From Rhizophagus irregularis (lineage: Eukaryota > Glomeromycota > Glomeromycetes > Glomerales > Glomeraceae), in NCBI RefSeq assembly GCF_026210795.1, contig NC_089443.1, positions 2,604,001 to 2,668,000 on the forward strand: a DNA stretch of 64,000 bases, in the 5' to 3' direction. Below the pieces are notes generated by a model. The model made no database searches. It had not been told where the DNA came from and worked only from the letters and a program-made list of their open reading frames with translations. Positions within the stretch are counted from its first letter, which is position 1; each line of letters begins with the position of its first letter. Of the stretch, positions 11,337 through 23,321 are shown in pieces. The position numbers and the translations under genes were made by a program.

Positions 11337-12819
11337 TGGAAAGTGGTTAGTAAGAACCTTACGAATACTTTGTACTTGAGGAATATTAAGTATTATTTCT
11401 TTTTGTTTTCTTAGTTATTCATTTACTTTAGTATTATTAAGTAGATAGAGAAAAATTTGGTCTCGCTAAGGGTGGAATTTATGGTTGAGGGTTTCCTTTT
11501 GATCTCATCCTTATTTTTCTTATAGCTATATAATATAAAGTTTCGCTTTCTTGCATTATATATATATATCCCTCTCCTTTTATTATTCGGTCTTCTGAAG
11601 CCTCTTTATTAAAAAATTGTTTTAAAGTTTATCCTTTTTATATATTATACGATGATTGGCTGTTCTACCTTTTTTTCAAAAAAATTTGTTTCTATGACCC
11701 GTTGGTCTATTGGATTGTTTGGGTGATCTTATAATATTTCAAATAATGGGTGTGGGATTTTTTTTCTATTTTTATTTTTTTTCTTAAAAAAAATGGCGAA
11801 CAATGTTTAATTTTCTGATCCTTTCAAAGTTCTTTAAGTAATATTATATAGATGGTAATAATTTCATTTTTTTCTACCCATTCCCTTTTCACTTTTTTTT
11901 TAGGTTTCATAGTTTTTTTCTTTTCTTTAGTTGAATAGAGTGATCTATTTTCAGTTTATTCCAATGGTTAATTTATTCGATCTTTCATTTCTTTTCGATC
12001 ACTCTAATTAACTAAATTACATAATTATTTTTGATCATACCAAATTTTCCCTTATATTTGATTTCGTTTTCCTTGTATCTAATTATAAGCTTCCCCCTCT
12101 TTTTTATGTCCTATCTTTTTTTAGCTTTTTTTTCGTTTTCATTATATATACTTTTTTTTACCCTGTTGACTTAATTAAACCTTTTTTTAAAAGAAATATA
12201 TTGTATTATTTGATTTTAATTTTATTTTGATGATCTTTTTTTTTCTTTTTTCTTTTTTTTTATAAAGCCCTGGTTGGTCATAGATTGCATTTTATTATTA
12301 CATACCTATAAAAATTTTCAAAATATACAAAGGAAATATATTAAAAAAGGATAAAATAATAGCCTTATTATTTTTTTTTTATTATTTTTTTTATTTTTTT
12401 TTTCTTAAAAAAAAAAACAGCTTCAATTAATTATTATTATTCAATTATATTTTTAGTTAATAATTGCCTTAATTTTTTTTTTTTAATTTTGAGATTTAAT
12501 CAATTGATATTTTGCCTAAAGTTATTCATTTCAAATATCAATTATACAAGTTTTGTTTTATTTATACAAACGCAGTTTTATTGTTCAAAGCAGTTTTTAT
12601 TGATTAATTTTATTGTACGAAGATTTCTATCGAACATTTTACTTTATTTTTCACTTTAATTGCCAGATGGTATTCGTTAATTATATGCCCAACCATATAA
12701 ATGCCCATCTAATTTTTACTTTAAAATACATATAATTTCAACTTATAAGTTTTCAATCTCTTCATTTTTTTGCGACAATGAAAGAAACTAATTATTTCAA
12801 ATTGATTTTCTTGGGTTGA
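11337..12819. other. T-rich 3' UTR and intergenic region
   Basis: Long pyrimidine-rich sequence downstream of the RRM gene with many poly-T runs (11500-12420), then AT-rich sequence. It separates convergent genes. No ORF, TIR or RNA gene was recognised. A long 3' UTR for the RNA-binding protein is plausible. Confidence 0.45.
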
Positions 12820-14384
12820 TTAGTAAACGATTTCCTCGACCAGCACAAAACTATCAATCTCTTCTGTATGTCGAATACGTTTCGTGTGCTCTTGTTTGAT
12901 TTTCTTGAATATTAAAGGGTCATTAATGTAAGTTCCTTCCGTTTCTTTCTTTTTAAAAGAATTTTTTAATTATCCCTCTTACCTCATCTATTTCTTTTGG
13001 CTCACAAGTGAAAGGTCCCTTCTTGATCCTTCTAGTCTTTTTCTTTTCACTCTTCTCATTTTGCATTTTTAGTAATTCTTGTAATTTTCGTTTTTGTGTT
13101 TTCTTATAGTTTGAATTTTCCTCCTCACAAAGAGACACTACTTCCCCCCCATCATCAGACTGAGTATTGCTATAATCATTAATCTTGTTTTTAGATGCAC
13201 GTTGCCGACGACGAGGAGGTAAGAGAGTTACTAAGTCTGCAGTTTTTGTAATATTTGAAATTTTTCTTAATTTCGAAGGCGTAGCATTTGGCAATTTCTT
13301 TTCCTCCTTTTTATTTTTATCTCTTGCAGTTTTTAAGGGAGTCACTTCCAAAGACTCTTTATCAATGTCTGTTGAAAGGTGATCCTCATCATGTATAGGT
13401 TGATTATTATCATTATCAACCTGATTATCATCTTTTCTGTTTTCGATTGAAGTATTATATTCTTTGTTCTCCTGACTTCTCTTCCAGTCTTTTTTATCAA
13501 TTTCACAAAGGTCACCAGAACCATTGACGTCATTTTCTTTATTAAGTGAAATGCTCTGAGAAATCATTTCACTCGGAACGTTATCAATATATTGGCTATA
13601 TTTATTAATAGTGGTGGTAACTTCGAATTTTTCGGAACAATCCGAAATTTTATCAAATTTATTTTGACCTTTTCTTTCCATGTTCCTTTTCTCAGCTTTT
13701 CTGAACCCAAAAGGATCGCTATCGTTGTCTTCGCTGTTCGTTTCAATCTCTTTTTTCGGTTTCTGTTTAATTAAAAATACTTTTCTTTTATGTCTTTTGG
13801 GTGTTGATAAATTTTGCCCTTGAGACAATTCATTTGAATTTGTTAATGAGCTATTTTCTCCCAGTAAAGATTTCTTATTATCTTCCGATGAAGACAATGC
13901 TTTGGCGGGAAATGAACGTCCCACTTCTCTAGATGATGATAAATGATAGAAAAATTCTTCATCGCCAGATGAAGATGAAATTTCAATAGGGGGGGAACTT
14001 CTACCAGAATTAAATCTTGTGGACAGGATAAGTTTTCTTTCCAAAGAAGAATTCTCAAGATCATTTAATATATCTGGTGTCAACACAAGGTTAAAAACTG
14101 GTCCATCATTTATTTTTTCATCTCTTGATGAAACTGCTTCTGAAGCTTCAAATTTCGTGTTCTCGGAGTCTCTTTCTGTAAAAATTTAAATTATAGATAA
14201 TTTATATTATACATTATTACTACAATATTTATATTTATATTTATGCTGACAAGCCCTAAGGCCCTGAGAAAAATACTACAATATTTATATTTATATTTAT
14301 TAAAAAATATTTACCATTTTTTGTAATTTTTGCATTCCTGCTTTCTAATATACTTCTTTTAATTGGTTTTGAGGGTCGCGGCAT
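12820..14384 (-). CDS. Unrecognised basic nuclear-type protein, three exons
   Basis: ATG at 14384 (MPRPSKPIKRSILESRNAKI). Exon 1 is 14384-14315 and exon 2 starts at 14175 after an acceptor TTTTTACAG. The frame runs through a Ser/Lys/Glu-rich, low-complexity protein of about 430 residues. Short conserved-looking motifs are NDSDPFGFRKAEKR near the middle and ITKTADLVTLLPPRRRQ later; basic clusters suggest nuclear localisation. Exon 2 alone would stop at 12953 (GIIKKFF). A donor GTAAGA after EIDE, with an acceptor about 34 nt on, joins an open frame ending LVEEIVY at 12820, which I prefer. That intron is very short, so the C-terminus is uncertain. It is divergently arranged with PPIH. Function unknown. 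Confidence 0.72.
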
Positions 14385-14582
14385 CTTAAAAATCGTATGT
14401 TTTTAAAAGTCACGAAAAAAATTGTGAAATGTTTAACCGTTATTATTTTGTGATTTTGTTTTTGGCTGATTTAATTTTTGATTACGTCATTCGTGATTTC
14501 ACGTGATATTTTGATTTTGATTTTTGTACAAATTGCCGATAAATTTTTTAGTCCTAAATTCTTTCCATTTTCAACACGAAAA
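14385..14582. promoter_or_regulatory. Bidirectional promoter region
   Basis: The start codons of two divergent genes are 198 bp apart, so this segment must contain both promoters. It is AT-rich with alternating poly-T blocks. No specific factor site can be claimed. Confidence 0.5.
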
Positions 14583-15564
14583 ATGTCGGAAAAAGAAAAC
14601 CCTATAGTATTTTTCGATATTTCGATCGGAAACCAACCGGCGGGTAGAATGAAAATGGAATTATTTGCGGATGTCGTACCTAAAACTGCCGAGAATTTTA
14701 GGTAAATGAATTTGGTAAGGTTGTTTGAAAGTTTATTTAAGTTCGTTCAATTGATTACATATTTTATAGACAATTATGTACAGGAGAATTCAAGTAAGTA
14801 TAATGTTTTCTTAACATTAAACGTTACAATTTTATTGCTTGAACAATGAATTTTCTTTTCGTTCTTCTAACTTTGTATAAATCAATTTATAGAAAAAATG
14901 GGGTTCCGCAAGGTTATAAAAATGCGCAATTTCATAGGTAAGTAATTCCTCTTGCAAATAAATTACTACAAACATTTGATTGATTTCATTTTGTTAAATA
15001 TGTTTAATTAAAGAGTTATAAAAGATTTTATGATCCAAGGTGGTGATTTCGTAAAGGTAATTTAAGTTGATCTTGATTTATTATTTTGTTTGTTATAATG
15101 ATTTATAATTTAAATTAAAAGAATATTCATATCTTATCTAGAACGATGGGACTGGATCATTTAGTATATATGGAGAAAAATTCCCAGACGAAAATTTTGA
15201 ATTAAAACATACTGGTCCCGGATTACTTTCGATGGTAAATTTTAAAGATTACTATTTTTTCTTTATTTTACCTTATTTAATATGATTCTTTGACTCATTA
15301 TAATTAGGCAAATAGTGGCCCAAATTCAAATGGATGTCAGGTATTTGTTTGAAATTATTATCAATATATTTATTATATTTGTACTAATTTAAGAATTAGT
15401 TTTTTATTACATGTGCTAAATGTGATTTTCTTGATGGAAAACATGTGGTTTTCGGAAAACTTATTGATGGATTACTTACATTAAGAAAAATTGAGAATGT
15501 TTCTACTGGACCTGGAAATCGACCTAAGTTACAAGTAGTTATAACAGAATGTGGCCAATATTAA
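14583..15564 (+). CDS. PPIH: Peptidyl-prolyl cis-trans isomerase H (spliceosomal cyclophilin)
   Basis: Seven exons: 14583-14701, 14770-14793, 14893-14937, 15014-15056, 15142-15234, 15308-15340, 15400-15564. They join to 173 residues, the usual length for cyclophilin H, a component of the U4/U6.U5 tri-snRNP that binds PRPF4. The whole protein is one cyclophilin domain: [46 protein letters not shown] with the catalytic Arg, [20 protein letters not shown], and [13 protein letters not shown]. The [15 protein letters not shown] insert and end ([11 protein letters not shown]) match the H type rather than CypA. Two features stand out: exon 2 is only 24 nt, and the position equivalent to CypA Trp121 is Phe ([10 protein letters not shown]). 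All introns are GT-AG. Confidence 0.94.
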
Positions 15565-17627
15565 ATATATATCCAGTACATAATTATATTATTTTTGTAA
15601 ATCATATAATCATATACATTTACAAATAGATTATAAATTATTGTTTTTTTTAAAAAGAAAATTAAAAAAATAATAAATAGGTTTCAAACTATTTTATTTA
15701 CTTACAGAAGTTACATCTGCTTTTTTATAAAAGAAAATAAAAGATTAATATTTAAATATTCATATTTGTTCTAAAATATAATTTATGAATTTAATTTTTG
15801 CAATTTTGAAAAAAAATTGTGTTATTCTTAATAAGTATTGAAATTTTGTAATAAATATTTAATATAAAATGTTACCAGTGGTGAATGGTGATTGTCTATT
15901 AACCAGTTTGATTTTATTAATTTTATAAGATTAATATTAAATTAAATAATTTTTTTTTAAACGCAGCACATTCACTAGTTTATTAAGAGTTAAAAGTATA
16001 GAAATTACATAAATGTAAAAACCTATATAATAAGATCCTAATATTATTAACTAACCAACTACTCGTCATATTAAAAAATACTTACATGTGTACTGTCAGG
16101 TGGAAATTACATTCAGAGAGTAAGATACATGTATAAATGATCTTTCTTAACAAAAGCCTCTCTTTTTATGTGAAGGATTTACAGGACTTATTGCACCATG
16201 ATAAAAAAAGATTTTTCCTGAAACACTTCACTAAGTTCAAAATAATACCAAATCCAAGTAAACTTCATAAAGAGGTTCACCTTTACTCTATAGGATCCAA
16301 TAGAATTAACAATAAAAAGACTGGACTGAAGTCCTTTTTGGACTTTAACTACTTCCTCATGATGCATTAAAATAATAAATTTAATAGGCCTATAGTTATA
16401 TTGGTCATCAAGGTATATAGAGATATGAAAGCTATCCATCAAATAAAACCCTGATTTTTAATATAAACATCCCACTGAAAATCTAATCATAAATTCACAA
16501 TACCTATCAAACCACATAACAGCTCTATCTATAATATAAAGTAAAAAGAAAAAATAAAACAAAAAATAAATGAAATATAAATAAAAAAAAATATAAATTT
16601 TATAAAAATTTGCACAAAAATACTGGAAAACAAAAATACTATATTTATAGGAAAGTTTGTCACAATTCTTCTTCTTCCTTAAAGTAAAAAATAACCAAAA
16701 ATGAAGTCTAAACGTGTACTTGAAAGTTATTTAAAAATAAATTCAAAATTAATTTTACAATATCAGGTAAATATTAAGCTATAGATAATACCATTAAAGC
16801 TATTGGAAAATCCAAAATTATTTATCTAGTTTAAAGTAATACAAAAAGGAAAAGGAGTATCAAATTCAGTAATTATTTGTATATCATCAAAAGATTCTAA
16901 AAAGTAAGGATGCTTGCCAAAATTTTTTTTTCAAAATTTTAATTTAATCAAAATTCAATCTAAAACTATTTTTTATAATAAACTTAATTGTCTAAACTGG
17001 TTTTATACTTTTCTGAAATTAATTATAATTAGAAAAATTTCAAATTTACCAATTTTTTCATTAAAATAAAGTATTTGAATTTCAGATTTTTAAATTTTAT
17101 CTTTAAATAAATTTCAAGCAGCAATACTACTGAAAAGTCTTTAAAAATATGTTTAAAGAATATATGATCTAATTCAAAAATCATCAAAAGGTATTTTAAT
17201 TAGTAATTTTTGTTGTTGTTTAATCAGAAAGTGTAGCTATATTGTTTTCATGAATTTTAATAAAAAAAATATCAAAGATTCGCATTTGAAATATTTCAAT
17301 AGACTAGTAAAATTATTCTAAAGGTAAACTTTGAATAAATATTTCTTATATTAAGAAGCTTTCAAGTACTTTTTAATAGTTTGATCAAGTATTTTAAAGG
17401 ATGAGAGCCTGTTAGTATAAAGAATATTAGTATGTAAAATTCCACAAAGTTTTTATTAATAAAAAGTTCATTAGTAGCTTTTTTTATGTCAAAAATTCAG
17501 TTTTTCCATTTAATAAAAGTTGCTTAAAAGTGTTCACATCTTGTTGTTATCTTTAGACTTGCTTACACAGGTTGAAAAGTGAAAAATCAGGCATCAGGTT
17601 ACCAATCAATTAACTGATTGGTGACTA
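15565..17627. other. AT-rich intergenic region, no gene recognised
   Basis: No coding frame with recognisable features. Overlapping open frames on both strands around 16137-16442 show no motif, codon structure or splice signals that I can support. No TIR pair was found. Confidence 0.4.
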
Positions 17628-17867
17628 AAGTTGCTTGTCTAAACCTCTTCAAAATCCTACGATTAGTTTCGTCAAAATTTTACTATAGATTTATTATAGT
17701 TTCGGCAGAGTTTCGGCAGTTTCGGCATTTATAATAAGTTTCGGCAGTTTCGCCTTTCTCCAAAGTTTCGCCAGTTTTTTAATATAACTTTAATATAGTT
17801 TCAGCAGAATTTCGCTTTTCGGCGAAACGCCATCTTGCCTAAACCCCTAGGTTTCGGCAAGCAACCT
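17628..17867. mobile_element. 240-bp mariner-like MITE, copy 1
   Basis: The ends are AAGTTGCTTGTC... and ...CGGCAAGCAACCT, inverted, with TA on both sides (17626-17627, 17868-17869). The interior is dense in GTTTCGGCA / GTTTCGCC motifs. Two further copies of exactly 240 bp are at 39157-39396 and 43677-43916. The TA TSD points to the Tc1/mariner superfamily. Confidence 0.88.
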
Positions 17868-18659
17868 TATTGGTGACCGATTAGACTGATTGATATTTTC
17901 ACCAAATACCATCACAGTTTGCTAACTTTTGATCTAATGATCAGAAAAGGATGAAATATAGTTCATTGGAATCGTCTTAACAAAATGAATCTAATGGTAA
18001 TAAAATTGCATTTCTAGAATTAATACTTGATAATAAATTAAGTAAAATATAAATAATACAAATCATCATCAATCTTCATTAAAAAATTATGCAGAAATTA
18101 TAAAATCACAGAACTGTGCAGATCTGCACCCTAAAAAATTTCCTGATGTTATTAAGAACTTAATTTTCTTTCAAATATATTTTTATTATAAATAAGAACT
18201 TCACAGAAATTTCTGTATTTATAAAAATTATTTGATCTAATACAAATGTATAATTTTCAATTTAAATAATAAATATTTTAATAAATAAAACTAAAAATCA
18301 AATTTTGCATTTTTATTAAAAATTATCTAAAAAACAGCCTTTTTGACTTTAAACAAATCTCTTTTTGTAAATTTACATATAGAATAATTATTTAATATAT
18401 ATAATTTATTGTTTAATTTAAGAAAACTCTTTTTGCAATGGTCTATAATTATTTTTTTTCTAAATAATAAAATTTTATTTTTTTATTTTTATTTTTATTT
18501 TTTGCTTTAATAATAAACTTTTTTTATTTTTCTTTTCTTTGTAATATTTCTGAACTCAAGATGGTCTGAAGAGGCATATCATTTAGAATAACTTAGATTA
18601 AAAAATAAAAAATTAGGCATCAATCGTTACCAATTAGTTACCAATCGATAGTGAGGATC
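17868..18659. other. AT-rich spacer with relic repeat ends
   Basis: No gene. Sequences near 17580-17625, 17870-17920, 18610-18655 and 20155-20210 share a GATTGGTGAC / TTACCAATC motif. They look like parts of an older repeat into which the MITE at 17628 and the element at 18660 were inserted. Confidence 0.35.
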
Positions 18660-20147
18660 GAGATAATTATAATAGAGGTCATATGTAAAATAAGTATAAA
18701 ATTTTGTATTTTAAATGAGCAGGTTATATGAAAAAAAACGTATATTTTAAGAAAATGTTATATGCAAAAATAGTATATTACAAAAATAGGTTATAGTAAA
18801 AAAAAGTATAAAATTTCAGATAAAAATTCAAGGTCATATATAAATTTATTATAAAAATGTATATTTTAACAGTTAATATTTTGCTTTTTATCATACTTGT
18901 GATAATATCACTTGTTACATTATGGGTTTTTATTGGTGGAAATCTTGATTTTGTGACGTATGAAGAAAAAATTTTATTTTGAAATTTTTTTTTTCTCCTC
19001 TCCTCTCTTTAGAATAGTATTAATAGCATAAAGTCTAAAATCATAAATAGGAATAGTGGAAGTTTCATTATTTTTACGTTTGTTACTTGAAATATATAAT
19101 ATTCTTTCTCCTTTTCTTTTTTTATGACAAAACATTCTGAATATTGGTACAGATTTTTGAAATTATAAGTATGGAAAATGTATGAAGGTATTATTTCTCA
19201 AATTTTTTTACTATTTTTGTGTTTTTTTGTAAACATAAACTTATATAATATTCTTTTTTTTAGAGTAGGCTGAACTTCAAAGCCCAAGTTACAAGTAGAT
19301 TTGAGTTCTTTTTTCTTTTTTGTTTTGGCGTTATTTTTTTATTTAAAGACATTATTAATGGATTTTCTTTCTTTTATTTAGGAATATTTTAACTTGAACT
19401 TTGTTATTGATTTTAAAATTGCAATAAATGTCTCTCATTTTAGCATTTTTTGATTTTAAAACATTATTAATTTACTTTTTTTTTTATGGACCTTGGCATA
19501 AATTTTGCAATCATAGGACCTCAGACTTTGGTAATTAGCTTTTTTTTTTGTTTTATTTTTTTCTTTCTTTTTTTTAGGAAAATCCAAATTTCAGCTTGAA
19601 AAGTACTTAGATTTCATATCTTGGCAATAATTTTGTACTTCTTTGGTGGTATAACTTTCATTCTTAATCTTTTAGTAAACTTATTTTTGATCTTTGATGG
19701 CAATTTTCGCTTTTGATTTCTAGTAATAGATTTGATAATTTTTATTTTAATTTTTGAAAATTTTGGGATTTTTACACATGATTTTTTTGTTGTAAAATTG
19801 ATATTTATTTTGATCTTGTAAATAACATAGTTATCATAAAATTTTATCATACAGCATAAATTTTACCTGATAAAATAGTGTGTATTTTATTGATTTGCTG
19901 GATTTTAAACATTATATAGAGGTGATATCTAAATTTATTCTATTTTAAAGATGATTAGCATATATAATATTGATATACAAAAATTTTAACGTAAATATAT
20001 ATTAATGTCATATGATAAAAAAGTATATTTTAGTATTATATAAAGGTTATAGGATAAAAATGTATAATAAAATGACTAAATTTATGTATATTTTTTTCGA
20101 ATTTTTATTAGTATCACAGATATAACCTCTATTATTATAATTGTCTG
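18660..20147. mobile_element. About 1.5-kb DNA element with AGACAATTATAATA ends
   Basis: Left end GAGATAATTATAATAGAGG and right end (complement) CAGACAATTATAATAATAG are inverted. GGATC flanks both sides (18655-18659, 20148-20152). Subterminal direct motifs of the form GGTYATATGAAAAAA-GTATATTTT recur about every 40-50 bp at both ends, as in transposase-binding arrays. The interior has no convincing ORF. A related TIR-like pair lies at about 31757-32183. Confidence 0.55.
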
Positions 20148-20734
20148 GGATCCTGGTAGCTGATTAGTAAATGATTGGTGACTAATTGACATTTTCACTA
20201 AATACATAACAAAAAGACTTAAAATATAATTTATATTAGGATGGTAAAAAAGTTGATAAACATATTAGGAAATTTATAGATAATATATGTAAAGCTGCAT
20301 TAGAGACAATATAGTCTTTCAACTGTACATACAGAACAATTTTTCAAGACACAACTTATATAATAGAAAAGAAAGTCACTTAAACATTATTTAAAAAAAT
20401 ACAGGACTTAACTGTATATATAATATTATCAGTAAACAACAACTTTATTAAACATTTGAAACTTACAAACAATTTACTATTAACTTTAAAGATTATGAAA
20501 GAAAGAAGATATGATTTATATAGGGATGTAAAGTGTAGGATTTATCTTGAAGAAAATGAAGATAATAATCTACAGGTCAAAATCGATACTATCAGATATA
20601 TATCAGGTACCTATATATCAGTGACTAATTAGATATATAACGGGCATTTTTACATATCGGGTACCTGATTTGTTACATCTCAAAATATGTAAATTATCAT
20701 TTACCAAAACCCAATATTTAAACTATTAGTTACC

Positions 20735-21830
20735 GTTAGAATGGTAAGTACAGGAAGGGATTCATGTTTTTTTTATTTTTGAAATGTTGCTAACGTTTCT
20801 TTTCGCTTTTTTACTTTAGGGATGAGTTCCTGGACTTCAATTTTAGCCTGAAACTCTGGAATGGTAAGTACAGAAAAGGATTTGTATTTTTTTTATTTTT
20901 GGAACATTACTAACGTTCCTTTTCGCTTTTTTACTTTAAAAATGGGTCCTGGACTTTAATTTCAGCCTGGAATTCTGGAATGGTGAATACAGGAGAGGAA
21001 TTCATATTTTTTTTTATTTTTGGAACGTTACTAATATTCCTTTTCACTTTTTTACTTTAGGGACAGACTCTTGGACTTCAATTTCAATCTGAAACTCTGG
21101 AATGGTGAGTACAGAAAGAGATTCATATTTTTTTTATTTTTGAAGCTTTTTTACTTTAAGAACAAGCTCCTGGACTTAAATTTTGGCCTAGAACTCTGGT
21201 GGTGAGTATAGGAAGGGATTCATATTTTTTTTATTTTTGGAATGTTATTAATGTTTCTTTTTGCTTTTTTTCTTTAGAGATGGGCTCCTGGAGGACCCTA
21301 CCTACTATTAAGATAGGTCATCCTGTAGTCTAAGGTAAGGTTTACATATAAAACTCTTTGAAGATCCTATTATAAAAGAAAATTTTATGTTACATTGTTA
21401 TGATTTTTTTCCTTTTTAGTCAATTAACCAATAGAATTTAAGCAAATCCTAAAGTAAGGTTTCATATGAAAGTGAATTTTTACTGGTAACATATCTTAGT
21501 AGTAGGCAGGGTTCTGCTCCTGAACTTCAATTTCAGCCCAAAACTCTGGAATGGTGAATACAAGAGGAGATTTGTATATGAACTGTAAGTTGAATGAGAG
21601 AGAGATTTTTTTTAAATTGAAAATGTTACTGATGTTCCCTTTCTTTTTTATTTTTAGAGACTCTTGTTTACAGCTATTGAATACTGAATTTTAGAATAGG
21701 ACTGATAGTAAGTAGAATAGAAGGGTATTTTTTTAGATTAGGAATGTTATTAATGTTCCCTTTTTTTTTCTTTAGGAATGTGACTTTTTGGATAATAATA
21801 CGAACTGTAAGTTGAATAGGCGAAGGAAGA
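20735..21830 (+). repeat. Tandem exon/intron-like array, about 7-8 units of ~120 bp
   Basis: Each unit has a 44-nt core (CTGGACTTCAATTTTAGCCT...CTCTGGAATG) followed by GTAAGTACAG, GTGAATACAG or GTGAGTACAG. Then come about 75 nt containing TTGCTAAC, TTACTAAC or TTATTAAT, and a pyrimidine tract ending TTTACTTTAG. This is the layout of donor, branch point and acceptor. Cores begin near 20820, 20940, 21060, 21160 and 21280. One unit has lost its AG (TTTAA) and one lacks the branch region. Two more divergent units follow (about 21590-21830) with GTAAGTTGAAT donors. A MITE sits in one core (21292-21515). No long ORF supports translation. Confidence 0.7.
21292..21515. mobile_element. 224-bp MITE with 8-bp TSD (AGGACCCTRCC family), copy 1
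   Basis: The TIRs are AGGACCCTACCTACTATTAA and, at the other end inverted, AGAACCCTGCCTACTACTAA. The flanks are GCTCCTGG and GCTCCTGA (21284-21291, 21516-21523), a duplication of 7 of 8 bases. It sits exactly in a core of the exon/intron-like array. Other copies are at 57645-57869 and 58851-59077. The 8-bp TSD suggests hAT. Confidence 0.82.
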
Positions 21831-22212
21831 AGATTCTAAATGAATATTTATCAGTGAAGAATCAGGATTTAATATGTTGACTGGATATGTATGATAAGTG
21901 GCCAATAGGTTATTGATAGGTAAACGATTTATGACTAATTGGTATATATAAGTAGAAATGTATGGTTTTATATTATTTAAAGTGACAAAGAGTTTTACTT
22001 GCAATGTAATTCTAATATAAATAGTATAAATGCATTTTTATTAAATACTAGCCAGTTTAAAATTGGTAATTACTTAAATAGCCAATAAAATTAATAATTA
22101 TTGTTAATCATGTGGTAATAAGTATAGCGAACATCCCGATTTTATCACAATTTTGCTGATCATCTGTAGATCATTTGTTGATCATTTAATCAATTTTATC
22201 ACTTCGCAATAA

Positions 22213-22537
22213 TTAAGTTAATTAACTTTGATTGGAAAATTCAACATAATAATATATACTCAAATTTTATATACAGTTTAATATTGGTTTGAAATTACTG
22301 TATATAAAATTTTATTTGGATCGCATTACTATTGGATAACTTTTACTAGTAGAAACTTTTAAATTTTAAGCATTTTTATTAAAATTAAAAGTTTCTATTA
22401 GTAAAAGTTATCCAATAGTAATGCGATCCAAATAAAATTTTATATACAGTAATTTCAAACCAATATTAAACTGTATATAAAATTTGAGTATATATTACAT
22501 TGTTAATTTGTAATTTTCAAATCAGTTAATTAACTTA
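22213..22537. repeat. Large hairpin, arms about 150 bp
   Basis: The segment from 22213 to about 22365 reappears nearly perfectly inverted from about 22383 to 22537, for example GGATCGCATTACTATTGG against CCAATAGTAATGCGATCC. The loop is under 20 bp. A diverged direct copy of one arm lies at about 22559-22680 and overlaps the 3' end of the adjacent gene fragment. The hairpin therefore seems to be made from the gene's own tail. Confidence 0.85.
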
Positions 22538-22644
22538 ATATAATAGCATATTTACTGTTATGTTAAGTTAATTAACTTAAATTGGAAAATTCTACATAAT
22601 AATATATGCTCAAAATTTTCAAACAACTTATTATTGATTTGAAT

Positions 22645-23321
22645 TTACTGTGTATCAAATTTTATTTGGATCACATCATCTTCTGTTTCTAACATATTAT
22701 TAAATTCATCAGAATCATAAATTGTTTTTTGTTTTAATATTCTTTGATTTTTATAAAGAATATTAGACATTTTTTTAATTTTGTTACTTAAACTAATTTC
22801 ATCTGTAATTGTTAATTGTGATATAATTTCTTGATAATCTGATTCAAATTGTTTTAGTTCTTCACCATTATATAAAATATCTTTTCTAAATGAATAAGTA
22901 TGATTTCATTCGTTAAAATATTATCATCATCCTTTTTTTTGGAAATTGGTGCAGTATATTCTTCTAACATATTATAATCAGGATCATTATCTGTTTTTTT
23001 TCTGCACAAACTACAAATTTTAGCAGTCTCATCTAAATTTAAAATTGGTATTAATCTTTTTGGTATCTTTTCAAGATTAAGGTTTTTTGATCTCTTATTT
23101 GCATTTTTTGATTGGCTTTTATATTCATCATGCTTTGGATGAGAGCAAGTTTCATTATGTTTTAGGCTATAAGCCTCATTAATAATAAATTTATTATAGT
23201 GAGTTTGACATAATTTCATGCCAACTAAAATAGTTTTTTTTTATGTTATTGGAATTTTTGTATTATTAGTTATTGTCCTAATTACTTCTTTGCAATCAGT
23301 TGAGTTAAAATTGCAGGACAT
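22645..23321 (-). pseudogene. Cys-rich protein gene fragment inside the MULE-like element
   Basis: Starts at ATG 23321 (MSCNFNSTDCKEVIRTITNN). It has an in-frame TAA after about 29 codons, then runs on as MKLCQTHYNKFIINEAYSLK...ICSLCRKKTDNDPDYNM. A frameshift near 22890 leads to LYNGEELKQFESDYQEI... and a stop at 22645. Cys pairs (CSLC) suggest a small metal-binding module. I do not recognise the family. The stop and frameshift make it a pseudogene, possibly transposon cargo. Confidence 0.5.

Noticed and set aside
13185-14064. Open frames on the plus strand and in other frames across 13.2-14.1 kb
   Set aside because: Shadows of the minus-strand gene at 12820-14384.
16137-16442. Overlapping open frames on both strands
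   Set aside because: No recognisable domain or splice signals; kept only as unannotated intergenic sequence.
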